From DATFQE01 sp963733845 (GTDB taxonomy: Bacteria > Actinomycetota > Thermoleophilia > Gaiellales > Gaiellaceae): a DNA stretch of 64,000 nt. Position numbers and translations under genes: made by a program. Under the pieces are notes generated by a model. That model searched no databases. It saw nothing but the letters and a program-made list of their open reading frames with translations, and was not told the origin of the DNA. The stretch spans positions 62,001 through 126,000 of the forward strand of contig CAVTEM010000008.1 in NCBI GenBank assembly GCA_963733845.1, read 5' to 3'. This document shows positions 1-9,110 of the stretch, one piece after another (position 1 is the first letter of the stretch; every line of letters starts with the position of its first letter).

Positions 1-2
1 GC

Positions 3-1898
3 ATGCACGATCACCACGGACACAGAGCCACTGCCGTCGAGCAGCTCCCTACGGACCCGACCGGGCTACCGGAGGCAACTCGACCGGAGCTCGTCGAGCT
101 CAACGACGGCGACGAGTTCAACCTCGAGATCATCCCGGTCGCGAAGCGGATTGGCGACGCGACCGTGCGAATGCTCGCGTACAACGGCTCGATTCCCGGC
201 CCGACGCTCAGGATCCCGCAGGGAGCGACCGTGACCGTCCACGTCACGAATCGCGGCGATCTCGAAGCGACTGTCCACTGGCACGGACTCCGGCTCGAGA
301 ACCGCTTCGACGGAACGCATGACACCCAGGCGCCGATCCCGGTCGGAGAGACGTTCACGTATGAGATCACCGTCCCCGACCCCGGCGCCTACTGGTACCA
401 CCCTCACATCCGTGAGGACTACGGGCAGGAGATGGGCCTCTACGGCAACATCCTGGTCGACCCCAGTGAGCCCGAGTACTGGCCGCCGCCGAACCGCGAG
501 CTGCTGCTCACGCTGGACGACATCCTGATCGAGGAGGGCAAGGTCGCTGCGTTCAGCGAGTCGGAGACGACGCACGTCGCGATGGGCCGCTTCGGCAACG
601 TGATGCTCGTCGCCGGCGAGCCCGACCTCTCGCTGACGGCGAACCGCGGCGAGGTCGTCCGCCTCTATCTGACGAACACGGCGAACACGCGTGTCTTCAA
701 CGTCGCGCTGCCGGGCGCTCAGTTCAAGCTCGTCGGGGCCGACAGCGGCCACTACGAGCACGAGGAGTTCGTCGAGGAGGTGCTCCTGGCTCCCTCAGAA
801 CGCGTGGTCGTCGACGTGCACTTCCCGGAACCGGGCGAGTTCATCCTCGAGCACAGAACTCCGGAGCGTTCCTATCGACTCGCCAACGTCACCGTCGGCG
901 AGGAGTCAGTCGAACCCGACCTCACCGATCGGTTCCAGGTGCTGCGGACGAACCCGGACATGACAGCCGAGCGCGAGCGGATCGCGCCGTATCTCGGTGC
1001 TCCCCCGGACAAGACGCTCGCCTTCGTCGCGGAAATGGACATGGGAGCTCCCGAAGGAGCAGCCGTCGTCTACGCATGCCCGATGCATCCCGAGGTGGCC
1101 AGCGACGAGCCGGGCAAGTGTCCGAAGTGCGGGATGAAGCTGCTGGCGACCGCCGCACCCAGTCAGACCAGCTTCGTATGCCCGATGCATCCTGAGGTCG
1201 TCAGTGACTCGGCCGAGCGCTGCCCGAAGTGCGGCATGAAGCTCGTGCCATCGAATCTCGCCGGGTCAAGCGGCCACGAGCATCATGGACACGGCGGTCA
1301 TGAGGGCCACGGGCACGGAGGCCATGGCGGACACGAGGGCAGCCAGGGACATGGAGAGCATGAGGGCCATGGCGCGCACGGCGAACACCACCACGCCAAC
1401 CACAGCGACCATCACGGCGGCCAGAGCCATGGTGGCAGTCACACTGGTCACGGTCATCACGACCATGACCACGCCCACGACGCAGCCCAGGGAATCGAAT
1501 GGGAAGACGACATGGTCGAGGTCAACCGCATGACGACGCCGGCGAACATGCGCTGGAAGCTGGTCGACCGGGAAACGGGCGCCGAAAACGCGGGGATCGA
1601 CTGGCGGTTCCGCGTCGGCGACCGAGTGAAGATCCGCCTCGTCAACGAGATGGACTCAGACCATCCGATGCCCCACCCCTTCCACGTCCACGGCGCGGGA
1701 CGTTTCCTGATCCTGTCTCGGAACGGAGTCGACGAGCCGAATCTGGCCTGGAAGGACACGGTGCTCGTGCGAACCGGGGAAACCGTGGAGATCCTCCTCG
1801 ACGTCACCAATCCCGGAACCTGGATGGCGCACTGCCACATCGCCGAGCATCACGAGAGCGGAATGATGCTCACCTTCCAGGTGGACGAGAGCGCGTAA
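3..1898 (+). CDS. Multicopper oxidase with two inserted heavy-metal-binding modules and a His-rich linker
   Basis: Copper-dependent oxidase with cupredoxin domains at both ends. The N-terminal domain carries HWHG (H92, H94) and WYHPH (H133, H135). The C-terminal domain carries HPFHVH (H558-H563) and H610-C611-H612, followed by H616 and M621, which are the type 1 copper ligands with C-x4-H-x4-M spacing. Between the cupredoxin halves sit two copies of a CPMHPEV...CPKCGMKL module (about residues 357-381 and 392-416), the heavy-metal-binding domain usually found on metal-transport proteins. A linker of about 75 residues, mostly His and Gly (422-496), follows. No signal peptide is visible. The ATG at base 3 lies at the window edge, so the true start may be upstream. 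Likely role: copper detoxification or metal oxidation (family knowledge plus inference). Confidence 0.93.
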   Translation: MHDHHGHRATAVEQLPTDPTGLPEATRPELVELNDGDEFNLEIIPVAKRIGDATVRMLAYNGSIPGPTLRIPQGATVTVHVTNRGDLEATVHWHGLRLENRFDGTHDTQAPIPVGETFTYEITVPDPGAYWYHPHIREDYGQEMGLYGNILVDPSEPEYWPPPNRELLLTLDDILIEEGKVAAFSESETTHVAMGRFGNVMLVAGEPDLSLTANRGEVVRLYLTNTANTRVFNVALPGAQFKLVGADSGHYEHEEFVEEVLLAPSERVVVDVHFPEPGEFILEHRTPERSYRLANVTVGEESVEPDLTDRFQVLRTNPDMTAERERIAPYLGAPPDKTLAFVAEMDMGAPEGAAVVYACPMHPEVASDEPGKCPKCGMKLLATAAPSQTSFVCPMHPEVVSDSAERCPKCGMKLVPSNLAGSSGHEHHGHGGHEGHGHGGHGGHEGSQGHGEHEGHGAHGEHHHANHSDHHGGQSHGGSHTGHGHHDHDHAHDAAQGIEWEDDMVEVNRMTTPANMRWKLVDRETGAENAGIDWRFRVGDRVKIRLVNEMDSDHPMPHPFHVHGAGRFLILSRNGVDEPNLAWKDTVLVRTGETVEILLDVTNPGTWMAHCHIAEHHESGMMLTFQVDESA

Positions 1899-1916
1899 GG
1901 CGGCCGCGAAGCCGCC
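1899..1916 (+). terminator. Hairpin directly after the multicopper oxidase stop
   Basis: A perfect 6-bp GC stem (GGCGGC / GCCGCC) with a 6-base loop begins at the base after the TAA stop. There is no T-tract, so it is a probable but not classical intrinsic terminator. Confidence 0.45.
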
Positions 1917-2042
1917 GACGCGCGTCAGCGGGTCGGGGCGGCGGCGGGCTGCAGCGGGACACAGGCGGACTCCTGGCGCTGTCCGTTGAGACGGGCGGGC
2001 ACGGACCGTTCGCTGCCGGTCTCGTTCCGGAGTTGGAACTGG

Positions 2043-2849
2043 CTAGCCCATGTTGCGCATCCAGGCCTGATGAGTTGCGGCATCGCTGGGAAAGAACGCT
2101 TCGATCCGTAGCTCTTGAGCGGTGATATCGGTCGGCGTGCCGATGGTCGATACCACGGAGAAGAAGCTGAGGCGGCCGGCGCCGAACGCGAAGGTGACGT
2201 CGATGACAGGCGAGGTCGGCTTCGCGACCACGGCTTCGTCGATCACCCGGGCGACGTCGGGGCGGGAGCGGAATCCCTCGAGGCGCTCGACGGTGGCGGG
2301 GTCGATGACGCCGCCGATGGCTTCGCGCCGGCAGCGTTCCAACAACTCGGGCACAACGGCATCCCAGTTCAGCACCGCGTTGCGGACCGGGCCGGGCTGG
2401 ATCATCAGGTCGAGGACGTTGGCCGGCTCGGGCAACGGCTCCGGAGCCAGCAGCTCGCCGAAGAGTCGCTGGGCCCCATCGTTTGCCTGCAGAACGTTCC
2501 AGGCTCGGTCCATGACGACGGCAGGGAAGGGCTCGTGCTTGGACAGCATCGATCCAAGGGCCACGCGCACGCGGTCCAGTTCGGGGCCTTCGAGCTTGCC
2601 CGCGGCATACAGCGGCGCGTACCCGGCGGCGAGCAGGAGGCCGTTACGTTCGCGAAGCGGAACATCGAGCGCGCGCGCAAGCCGGACGACCATCTGTCGG
2701 CTCGGTTGCGACCGTCCGGTTTCGACGAAGCTGACGTAGCGCGCTGTGGTGCGCGCGTCCCCCGCGAGGTCGAGCTGGCTCTTCCCTCGGACGCGTCGCC
2801 AATGCCGCAGCAAGTCTCCGAACTCGACACGTGCTTCGGCGACTGCCAC
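2043..2849 (-). CDS. XRE-family regulator with MmyB-type ligand-binding domain
   Basis: DNA-binding transcriptional regulator of 268 aa. Residues about 8-65 form an XRE helix-turn-helix (GKSQLDLA, then a recognition helix before SFVETGRSQPS). Residues about 95-265 match the MmyB-like PAS-type domain seen in many actinobacterial XRE proteins, with the typical VMDRAWNVLQAN segment. It diverges from the AhpD-like gene at 2958, with 108 bp between the starts, so it may control that gene as well as itself. The GTG start has no Shine-Dalgarno sequence, but TAGCAT lies 6 bases upstream, which suggests a leaderless mRNA. Ligand unknown. Confidence 0.9.
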   Translation of the reverse strand: MAVAEARVEFGDLLRHWRRVRGKSQLDLAGDARTTARYVSFVETGRSQPSRQMVVRLARALDVPLRERNGLLLAAGYAPLYAAGKLEGPELDRVRVALGSMLSKHEPFPAVVMDRAWNVLQANDGAQRLFGELLAPEPLPEPANVLDLMIQPGPVRNAVLNWDAVVPELLERCRREAIGGVIDPATVERLEGFRSRPDVARVIDEAVVAKPTSPVIDVTFAFGAGRLSFFSVVSTIGTPTDITAQELRIEAFFPSDAATHQAWMRNMG

Positions 2850-2855
2850 GCACCC

Positions 2856-2861
2856 ATGCTA
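2856..2861 (-). promoter_or_regulatory. Putative -10 element (TAGCAT) for the XRE regulator
   Basis: On the minus strand TAGCAT fits the actinobacterial TANNNT -10 pattern and ends 6 bases before the GTG at 2849. Transcription would begin at about the start codon, in line with the lack of a ribosome binding site. Inferred from spacing only. Confidence 0.35.
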
Positions 2862-2957
2862 GGCGCCTGTTGCCCGTTCGCACTTCCCTGCCAGGGAATT
2901 GCCGGGCTGTCCGAGCGGGTGCACTGTTCGCGCTCCAACGACCAAAGGAGTCCAACG

Positions 2958-3503
2958 ATGGAGCTCACCATCTACAGCGCCGAGGACGCCCCAGACGGGT
3001 CGAAGGCGATCCTCGACGGCATCGCGGGCGATCTCGGCTTCGTGCCCAACGTGGCCGGCACCGCCGCGGGCTCGCCCGCTCTGCTCAGCGCGTTCGACGG
3101 GCTGCGCCGCGCAGTTGGCTCGGGCCAGCTCGACCCGATCGCTCGCGAGGTCGCCGGCGTGGCCGTCGGCGTCGCAGTCGACAACCGCTACGGCGTGGCG
3201 TTCCACTCGACGGTCTTGGCCAGCCTCGGCGTCGACGAGGCCGAGATCGAGCGCATGCGTACGAGCAAGCCGCCGTCAAACGTCAAGCTCGCCGCGGTTT
3301 ACGAGCTTGCGCGCAGCATCGTGATCGACCGCGGCAAGGTGGAAGACCGTGCAGTCTCCCGCGCGACCGCCGCGGGCGTGACCAAGGCGGAGGTCCTCGA
3401 GATCGTGGCCGAATGCACGTTCGCCGGCCTCGTCGGCACACTCGACAACCTCGCCGGCCGTGTCGAGCTCGACGAGTTCCTCAGACCTCGCACGTGGAAC
3501 TGA
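2958..3503 (+). CDS. Carboxymuconolactone decarboxylase / AhpD-like protein lacking the CxxC pair
   Basis: 181 aa, all-helical AhpD-like fold. The conserved segment that normally reads CxYC-x2-H is NRYGVAFH here, so both redox cysteines are replaced (Asn and Gly) while the histidine stays. A peroxidase-reductase role like AhpD is therefore unlikely, and it may be a decarboxylase-like or orphan member. The ATG follows AAAGGAG with 7-base spacing, which is why this start was taken over a longer open frame upstream. It is divergent from the XRE/MmyB regulator and probably its target (inference). Confidence 0.85.
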   Translation: MELTIYSAEDAPDGSKAILDGIAGDLGFVPNVAGTAAGSPALLSAFDGLRRAVGSGQLDPIAREVAGVAVGVAVDNRYGVAFHSTVLASLGVDEAEIERMRTSKPPSNVKLAAVYELARSIVIDRGKVEDRAVSRATAAGVTKAEVLEIVAECTFAGLVGTLDNLAGRVELDEFLRPRTWN

Positions 3504-3525
3504 TCCCCGCGCGCCTATGAGACAG

Positions 3526-3551
3526 CCCGCCCTCGGATGCCCGGGGGCGGG
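3526..3551 (+). terminator. GC hairpin after the AhpD-like gene
   Basis: CCCGCCC (3526-3532) pairs with GGGCGGG (3545-3551) across a 12-base loop, 23 bp after the stop. There is no T-run. The rest of the 290-bp gap to 3794 shows nothing recognisable apart from the ribosome binding site of the next gene. Confidence 0.4.
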
Positions 3552-3793
3552 GAGCGCGGGTCGGCTGATCCCCAGGCGGGCGCTTACCGCAAGCGAACCG
3601 CAATAGCGACTCGTGCGAAAGCAAGGTTGTGCCCGGTCTCCGACTCCACCGACGGAACGGAAGTTGATGAGGCGGTCGTGACGGCCGCTGCCGTCGCCGC
3701 TGTCCCCGCCGCGCGCCCCCGATCTGATTGCTGTCACCGACCTCAGCGACGCCGAGCTGACCATCCCGGCGCCTGCTCTGAAGGGAGTTTGAG

Positions 3794-6715
3794 ATGAAAC
3801 GACCAATGTGGGTCGCCATAGCAGTGGCGAGCATTGTGACGAGCGGGCTCACGGGAGCCGCCGCCGCAGACCCGCCCGCACCGACCACGCGCGAGGCGGC
3901 AACCCGCGAGGCCGACGAATACAAGGTGTTCCGGCCGTACGGCGCCCGGGGTGGGCTGAAGCAAGAGTTCAAGCGGCTGGCCGCCGACCATCCGGGCATC
4001 ACCAAGCTGGTCACGATCGGCGAGACCCACCAGGGCCAGGACATCGTCGCCCTGAAGGTGACGCGGCGGGCCGCGCAGCTGCGCGACGGGCGCCGGCCGG
4101 CGATCCTCTACGTCGGGGCCCAGCACGCGCGCGAGTGGATCAGCCCGGAGATGGTCCGCCGGCTCGCGCGCCACGTGATCGACGGCTACGGCAGCAACCG
4201 CGCGCTGACCAGGCTGGTCGACTCGACCGAGCTGTGGTTCGTCCCGGTCGCCAACCCCGACGGCTATGACCACAGCTTCACCCCCGGCAACCGGTTGTGG
4301 CGCAAGAACCTGCGCGACAACAACGGCGACGGCCGGGCCAACGTGGGCGACGGCGTCGACCTCAACCGGAACTTCCCTACGAAGTGGTCCTACGACGATG
4401 AAGGAGCGTCGGCCGCGCCCGCCAGCGAGGCCTTCCGCGGGCCGCGCCCGGCTTCCGAGCCCGAGACCCGGGCGCTCGACCGCCTGATGCGCCGGGTCGG
4501 GTTCGAGTTCGCGCTCAGCTACCACTCGACGGGGTCGCAGTTGCTCTACGGGACCGCGTGGCAGGTCGACACCCCGACGCCGGACGACGTCGTCTACGAG
4601 GCGCTCGCCGGCGACGACGCCGAGAGTGCCGTGCCCGGCTACGACCCGGACCAGTTCGCGGATATCGGCGTCGCCAACGGAGAGTTCGGAGGGCACGCCC
4701 ACGCCGCCCACGGCACGCTCGCGTACGTCCCCGAGATGTCCTCGTGTGCGACCGCGAGCGCGTCCGATCCGGACGACGAGTTCGAGCCGGCCGAGTGCCG
4801 GTCGCAGTTCGAGTTCCCCGATGACGAGACGCTCGTCGCCGCGGAGTTCGCCAAGAACGTCCCCTTCGCGCTCGCCGTGGCGCGATCGACCCACGACCCC
4901 GACGACCCGGTCTCGGTCGTCGGCCGAGCGACGCCCGAGTTCGTCGTCGACGCGTTCGACGTGTCCTACGGCGACCCGCAGACCGTCGCCGTCACCGCGC
5001 GCCGGGACCAGCGCCACCGGCGGCTCAACTACCGGATCGACGGCGGCCGCATCCACCGCGTGCCGGTGACCGAGTGGCGCGGCGGCGAGCGCTACGGCGG
5101 CGAGGGCGACGTCTACTACGCCGAGTACCGCGGGAAGGTGCGGGGCGCTCGCCCGGGCGACCGGGTCGAAGTGTGGTTCAGCGCGGCGGGAGCCGAGAGC
5201 GACCACTTCACCTACAGGCAGGAGTCCACCACGGGCGCCGAGGCCCTGATCGTGGCGAACGAGGACTACACCGGCGTCAACCCGACCTACCCGGCGGGCA
5301 CGACCGCGCCCAAGTACGCCGACGAGTACGCGGTCGCGCTCGCCGCCAACGGCGTCTCGCACGCGACCTGGGACGTGGACGCCCAGGGCGTGCCCCACCC
5401 GCTGGGCGTGCTCAGCCACTTCGACGCGGTCGTGTGGGAGAGCGGCGACGACCGCCTCCCCCAGGAACCCGAGGACCTGCTCACCGACACGTTCCTGCTC
5501 GGACCGCTCCCGGACCTCGCCGTGGCCGAGCGCCAACAGTTCCTCACGCTCGCCGTCCGCGACTACCTCAACGAGGGCGGCAAGCTGATCCAGGCCGGCG
5601 AGACAGCTCAGTACCAGGGCCTGATCGGCCGGTCGCTCGGCGGCCTCTTCTACGGGCTCGACGGCGCGCCGGAGGAGGACTGCGTCGTCTCGCGCGACTT
5701 CGTGGCCGACTGCGGGCTGCTGGCCGACGACTTCGCCCAGTACTACCTCGGTGTCCGCGAGCGGGTCACGTTCGCCCGCCCGACCGGCGTCGAGGGAGCC
5801 GGGACGTTCGGGGGTCAGGCCGTCGTCGACAACCCCTTGAACGAGGCCGGCGCCTTCAGCCTCACCAGCGACGCGCTGGCGCCGGAGCGGTTCCCGCTGT
5901 TCGCCGGCGAGGGGTCGGGCGACTACGTCGGCGCGGCCGGGGTCAACCCGCTCGGCCCGGTCGAGGGTCGGCGCTACGCCGGGGCGCTGCACGCCGACTC
6001 GTCGTACCAGCGACTCGGGCAGACGATCGACCTGACCGATGTCTCCGCCGCCGATGCGCCGACGCTCTCGATGTCGCTGTCGTTCAGCACGACGGTTACG
6101 TTCCACAGCGTGATCCTCGAGGCGGCGCCGTCGGGCACCGACGACTGGACCACCCTGCCCGATACGCGCGGCGGGACCACCAAGGCTCCGCCGACGCCGT
6201 GCTCGGAGGACCTGCTGACCACGCATCCGTTCCTGCTCCACTACCTGACGCCGAGCATCCCGTGCGCACCCCGGGGCACCACCGGCGAGTGGAACGCGTT
6301 CAGCGGCGAGTCGGGCGGCTGGCGCAACGCCTCGTTCGACCTGTCGCGCTACGCCGGCCGACCCGTCGACGTCAAGGTCAGCTACGTGGCCAACACCGTC
6401 ATCGGCGGGAAGACCGGCATCGGCGTGTTCGTCGACGACACTCGCGTGACGACGACTGCCGGGGTCCTCGACGCCGACGGCTTCGAGGGCGAGACCAGCT
6501 CCTGGGCCGTGGAGGGCCCGCCGCCCGGCAGCCCGCCCGCCAACGGCAGCGGGTTCGCGATCTCGACCGAGCTCATCAGCGTCAGCGCATCGGTCGCCAC
6601 CCGGGACACGGTGCTCTTCGGCTACGGCATCGAGGCCCTGGCGACGCCGCAGGAGCGAGCCGACGTCCTCGGCCGCGCAATCGAGCACCTGCTGCGCGGA
6701 GGCGCGTCCCGATGA
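3794..6715 (+). CDS. Secreted M14-family zinc carboxypeptidase with long C-terminal extension
   Basis: 973-aa exported metallopeptidase. An Ala-rich signal peptide (about residues 1-26) leads into an M14 catalytic domain (about 35-360). The zinc ligands are H111-x2-E114 (in QHAREW) and H244 (SYHS); the catalytic Glu is E314 in VPEMS. The PVANPDGYD and DLNRNFP substrate-pocket motifs are present. About 600 further residues contain beta-rich domains ending in a segment typical of the immune-inhibitor-A-like C-termini of actinobacterial M14 enzymes. The ATG follows AAGGGAG at 3781. Likely extracellular protein or peptide degradation. A second M14 enzyme lies at 9111-11924 on the other strand. 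Confidence 0.93.
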   Translation: MKRPMWVAIAVASIVTSGLTGAAAADPPAPTTREAATREADEYKVFRPYGARGGLKQEFKRLAADHPGITKLVTIGETHQGQDIVALKVTRRAAQLRDGRRPAILYVGAQHAREWISPEMVRRLARHVIDGYGSNRALTRLVDSTELWFVPVANPDGYDHSFTPGNRLWRKNLRDNNGDGRANVGDGVDLNRNFPTKWSYDDEGASAAPASEAFRGPRPASEPETRALDRLMRRVGFEFALSYHSTGSQLLYGTAWQVDTPTPDDVVYEALAGDDAESAVPGYDPDQFADIGVANGEFGGHAHAAHGTLAYVPEMSSCATASASDPDDEFEPAECRSQFEFPDDETLVAAEFAKNVPFALAVARSTHDPDDPVSVVGRATPEFVVDAFDVSYGDPQTVAVTARRDQRHRRLNYRIDGGRIHRVPVTEWRGGERYGGEGDVYYAEYRGKVRGARPGDRVEVWFSAAGAESDHFTYRQESTTGAEALIVANEDYTGVNPTYPAGTTAPKYADEYAVALAANGVSHATWDVDAQGVPHPLGVLSHFDAVVWESGDDRLPQEPEDLLTDTFLLGPLPDLAVAERQQFLTLAVRDYLNEGGKLIQAGETAQYQGLIGRSLGGLFYGLDGAPEEDCVVSRDFVADCGLLADDFAQYYLGVRERVTFARPTGVEGAGTFGGQAVVDNPLNEAGAFSLTSDALAPERFPLFAGEGSGDYVGAAGVNPLGPVEGRRYAGALHADSSYQRLGQTIDLTDVSAADAPTLSMSLSFSTTVTFHSVILEAAPSGTDDWTTLPDTRGGTTKAPPTPCSEDLLTTHPFLLHYLTPSIPCAPRGTTGEWNAFSGESGGWRNASFDLSRYAGRPVDVKVSYVANTVIGGKTGIGVFVDDTRVTTTAGVLDADGFEGETSSWAVEGPPPGSPPANGSGFAISTELISVSASVATRDTVLFGYGIEALATPQERADVLGRAIEHLLRGGASR

Positions 6716-6843
6716 TGGGCCCACCGTCCCGTGCGTCCGCTGCTAGCCGTGACGCTCGAGTGCTTCAGCGGGACGCCCGTAGCCAAGCGGGGTGGCGAAA
6801 TATTGAAATCCGCCCACCAGCGCTGCTGGCAACCTGTCGAGCC

Positions 6844-7820
6844 GTGAACCAGCCCGGCTCGGACACCGAACGCGCGCTCGGGATGCTCGCCGCCGAGCAG
6901 GCGGCGCTGCGGCGCGTCGCGACTCTGGTGGCGTCCGCGGCCGCGCCGGATCAGGTCTTCCACGCTGTCGCCGAGGAAGCCGGGCGGCTGCTCGGCGCGA
7001 AGACCGCTGCCACCGTGCGCTTCGCTGAGCAGGGCGGCGTGGTGGTCGGGCGCTGGGACGTGGACGAAGCTGCGGGCTTCGAGGTGGGCACGCTGGTGCC
7101 GTACAGCGATCCGCATGTACCCGTCTACCGCGCTTCGCAGTACGGCGGCCGGATCGATGACTACACGGACGTCCCAGGAGAGGCGGCGAGGATCACGCGC
7201 GAGGCCGGCTACCTCTCCTCGGTCGTCGCGCCCATCGTCGCCGGAGGGCGCACATGGGGTGCATTGTTTGTCTTCTCGACGGCGCGGCGGCATTTCGGAG
7301 ACGACGCGGAGCGGCGTCTTGCGGACTTCACCGAGCTCGTGGGGCTCGCGCTCGAAAGCGTTGAGGCGCACGACCGGCTGACTGCTTCGCGAACGCGCAT
7401 CGTCGAGGCTGGGATCAGCGAGCGACGGCGGCTCGAACGTAACCTCCACGACGGCGCGCAGCAGCGTCTCGTCTCGCTGGATCGCCGCAGCCCTTTGGGC
7501 TGCGTCAGACGTTGTCGGCGTGCCAAGCGAGCGCGTTCGGAGCGATGCTGCTCGAGGCGGCCGTCTACTACGTCGTGGCGGAGTGCTTGACGAACGCGGC
7601 CAAATACGCCGAGGCGTCGGCTGGCCGCGTCGTCATGTCGACCGACGCTCGCGTTGTCGCTGCGGAGGTCCACGACAATGGCCGCGGCGGTGCGACCCTG
7701 GGCGCGGGATCGGGATTGCGAGGCCTGGCCGACCGTGTAGAGGCGCTCGGCGGTCGGCTCGACGTCAGGAGTCCGATCGGCGCCGGCACCGTTGTGCGCG
7801 CACAGCTTCCCCTGCGGTGA
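6844..7820 (+). pseudogene. GAF-domain sensor histidine kinase, broken by deletion and frameshift
   Basis: The N-terminal part (frame from GTG 6844) has a helical lead-in, a GAF domain (about residues 25-165) and a HisKA_3 helix with the phospho-acceptor motif ERRRLERNLHDGAQQRL. At about 7480 the reading becomes nonsense. From about 7545 a different frame gives the ATPase domain: N-box ECLTNAAKYA, DNGRGG and GLRGLADRVEALGG, ending at 7820. Only about 25 codons lie between the H-box and the ATPase domain, whereas relatives need about 60 or more, so material has been deleted as well as the frame changed. No adjacent response regulator is visible. Probably non-functional. Confidence 0.8.
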
Positions 7821-7856
7821 CGTCGAGCTCGACGAGCTCCGGGCGAGCCGTGGGAC

Positions 7857-9037
7857 TCAGCTGAACGTGACGAGGGCGTCGTTCATGCTTCGGCCCCCTT
7901 GCCGGCAGTACCGGCGCCCGTCCGCGCCGGCGACCTGCGCGCAACCGCTGCGCGCGAAGACGCCGTCCGTGAGGACGGCGAGCGTCTTGCCGAGCCAGCG
8001 GTAGCAGGCACTCCGCGTCGCGCCGCCGAAGAGCTCGCACCGCCCGATCAACTCGACGTACGCCGCGATCGGGTAGCCGAGCAGGTTCTGCACCTTCACC
8101 CCCCGAATGCAGCTCCGCGCGTCGGACGGATCGAGGAGTCCTGCGCAGATTCGGAGCTGCACCGCCGGGTCAGGCGGACCAATCACGGATGCCGCCGTCA
8201 TGCAGGCCTCGCGCTGAAGTGCCTCGAGACCGCTGCAGAGCTTGTCGAGATCGCCGGGACCCCGGACCTCGACCGCGTCCGGGCGGTTGTCGACGAACGC
8301 CCGGTACCAGCACGGGCGCACGAACATCACCGGCTGCGCCGCGCAGAGCTCTCGCGGGTCGGTCACGGCCCGCTCCGGCAGGCTCGCATCGTCGGCGCCG
8401 ACGACTGCGAACCAGTAGTCGTGGTACGCGCCCTGGGCGCAGTCGGCCGCGGCCCCTGGGCCGAGCTGACGGCAGAGCCCGAGAGCGGGCGCCAGGCGGT
8501 CGTCGTAGATCCGCATGAACGCGTGCCCGAACCCGTGTGTGCAGCTGTAGCGCTGGTAGCGGGTTGCGGCGTCCGCGCACACCGCGGCCGCCTCACGGGG
8601 CCGGGTCGGATCGATCCGCGGGGCGACGGCCGTCACGAGCCCGTGGGCGAAGCCCGCGCTGCACCCCGGATCGTTGCTCTTCGGCAGGTAGTCCATCAGC
8701 GTCGCGAGCGTGACGCCTGCCTCGCGCGCGTACGTGCGCGCGACCGTGTGCATGATGCCGTGGCAGTTGGAGAGCAGGAAGCCGCCTTCCTTCCAGGCTG
8801 AGCGGGCAATCGCGTTCACCGCCGGTCGCGGGTCGTCCCGTCCCGCGACCATGGCATGAACTCGCGCGTGTAGCAGGCGCGGGCCCCGGCCCCGACCACG
8901 GCGCGGCAGCGCGCGGGATCACCGCCGTGAGCCGCCGGCGCCTCGCCGTCTCCGAAGACGAGGACCGCCGCCGCAATGCCAACCGCGAGGAAGCCCGCGA
9001 GCGCCACCACGAGCACGCGGATCGCTCTTGGCGTCAC
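7857..9037 (-). CDS. Membrane-anchored protein of repeated C-x10/11-C units, function unknown, one frameshift
   Basis: Unrecognised family. Starts at 9037 with a short cytoplasmic end and one membrane helix (about residues 6-30); the rest would be extracytoplasmic. The body repeats cysteine pairs spaced 10 or 11 residues apart: at least eight pairs, one just after the membrane helix and seven later. Four cysteines sit in a C-x2-G-x2-H context (NCHGIMH, SCTHGFGH, DCAQGAYH and similar). Such pairs suggest disulfide-locked helical hairpins or metal binding. The frame breaks at about 8845; restoring one G (ttcatggccatg) joins the two halves into about 393 aa. It is not a multihaem protein, as no CxxCH is present. 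Confidence 0.6.
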
Positions 9038-9071
9038 CGCCGCCGCCTCGACGCGGCTCCGAGCATGGGAC

Positions 9072-9103
9072 GACGGGCGGCTCGCCGTGGCGAGCCGCCC
9101 GTC
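9072..9103 (-). terminator. 15-bp perfect hairpin downstream of the second M14 gene
   Basis: GACGGGCGGCTCGCC (9072-9086) is followed after two bases by its exact reverse complement (9089-9103). It lies 8 bp past the minus-strand stop at 9111, as expected for a terminator. No T-run follows. Confidence 0.6.
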
Positions 9104-9110
9104 CTCCGCG

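Noticed and set aside
1270..1490. Apparent minisatellite (repeated cat/ggc/cac triplets)
   Set aside because: It is the codon pattern of the His/Gly-rich linker of the multicopper oxidase, in frame and without exact repeat units.
3743..6724. 993-codon minus-strand open frame opposite the first M14 carboxypeptidase
   Set aside because: Composition is typical of antisense shadow in GC-rich DNA (Arg/Val/Gly/Ala-rich, no domain), while the plus strand has a signal peptide and all M14 motifs.
5074..6843. Plus-strand open frame running into the histidine kinase
   Set aside because: Overlaps the M14 gene in another frame and is Arg-rich nonsense before about 6844, where GAF-kinase similarity begins.
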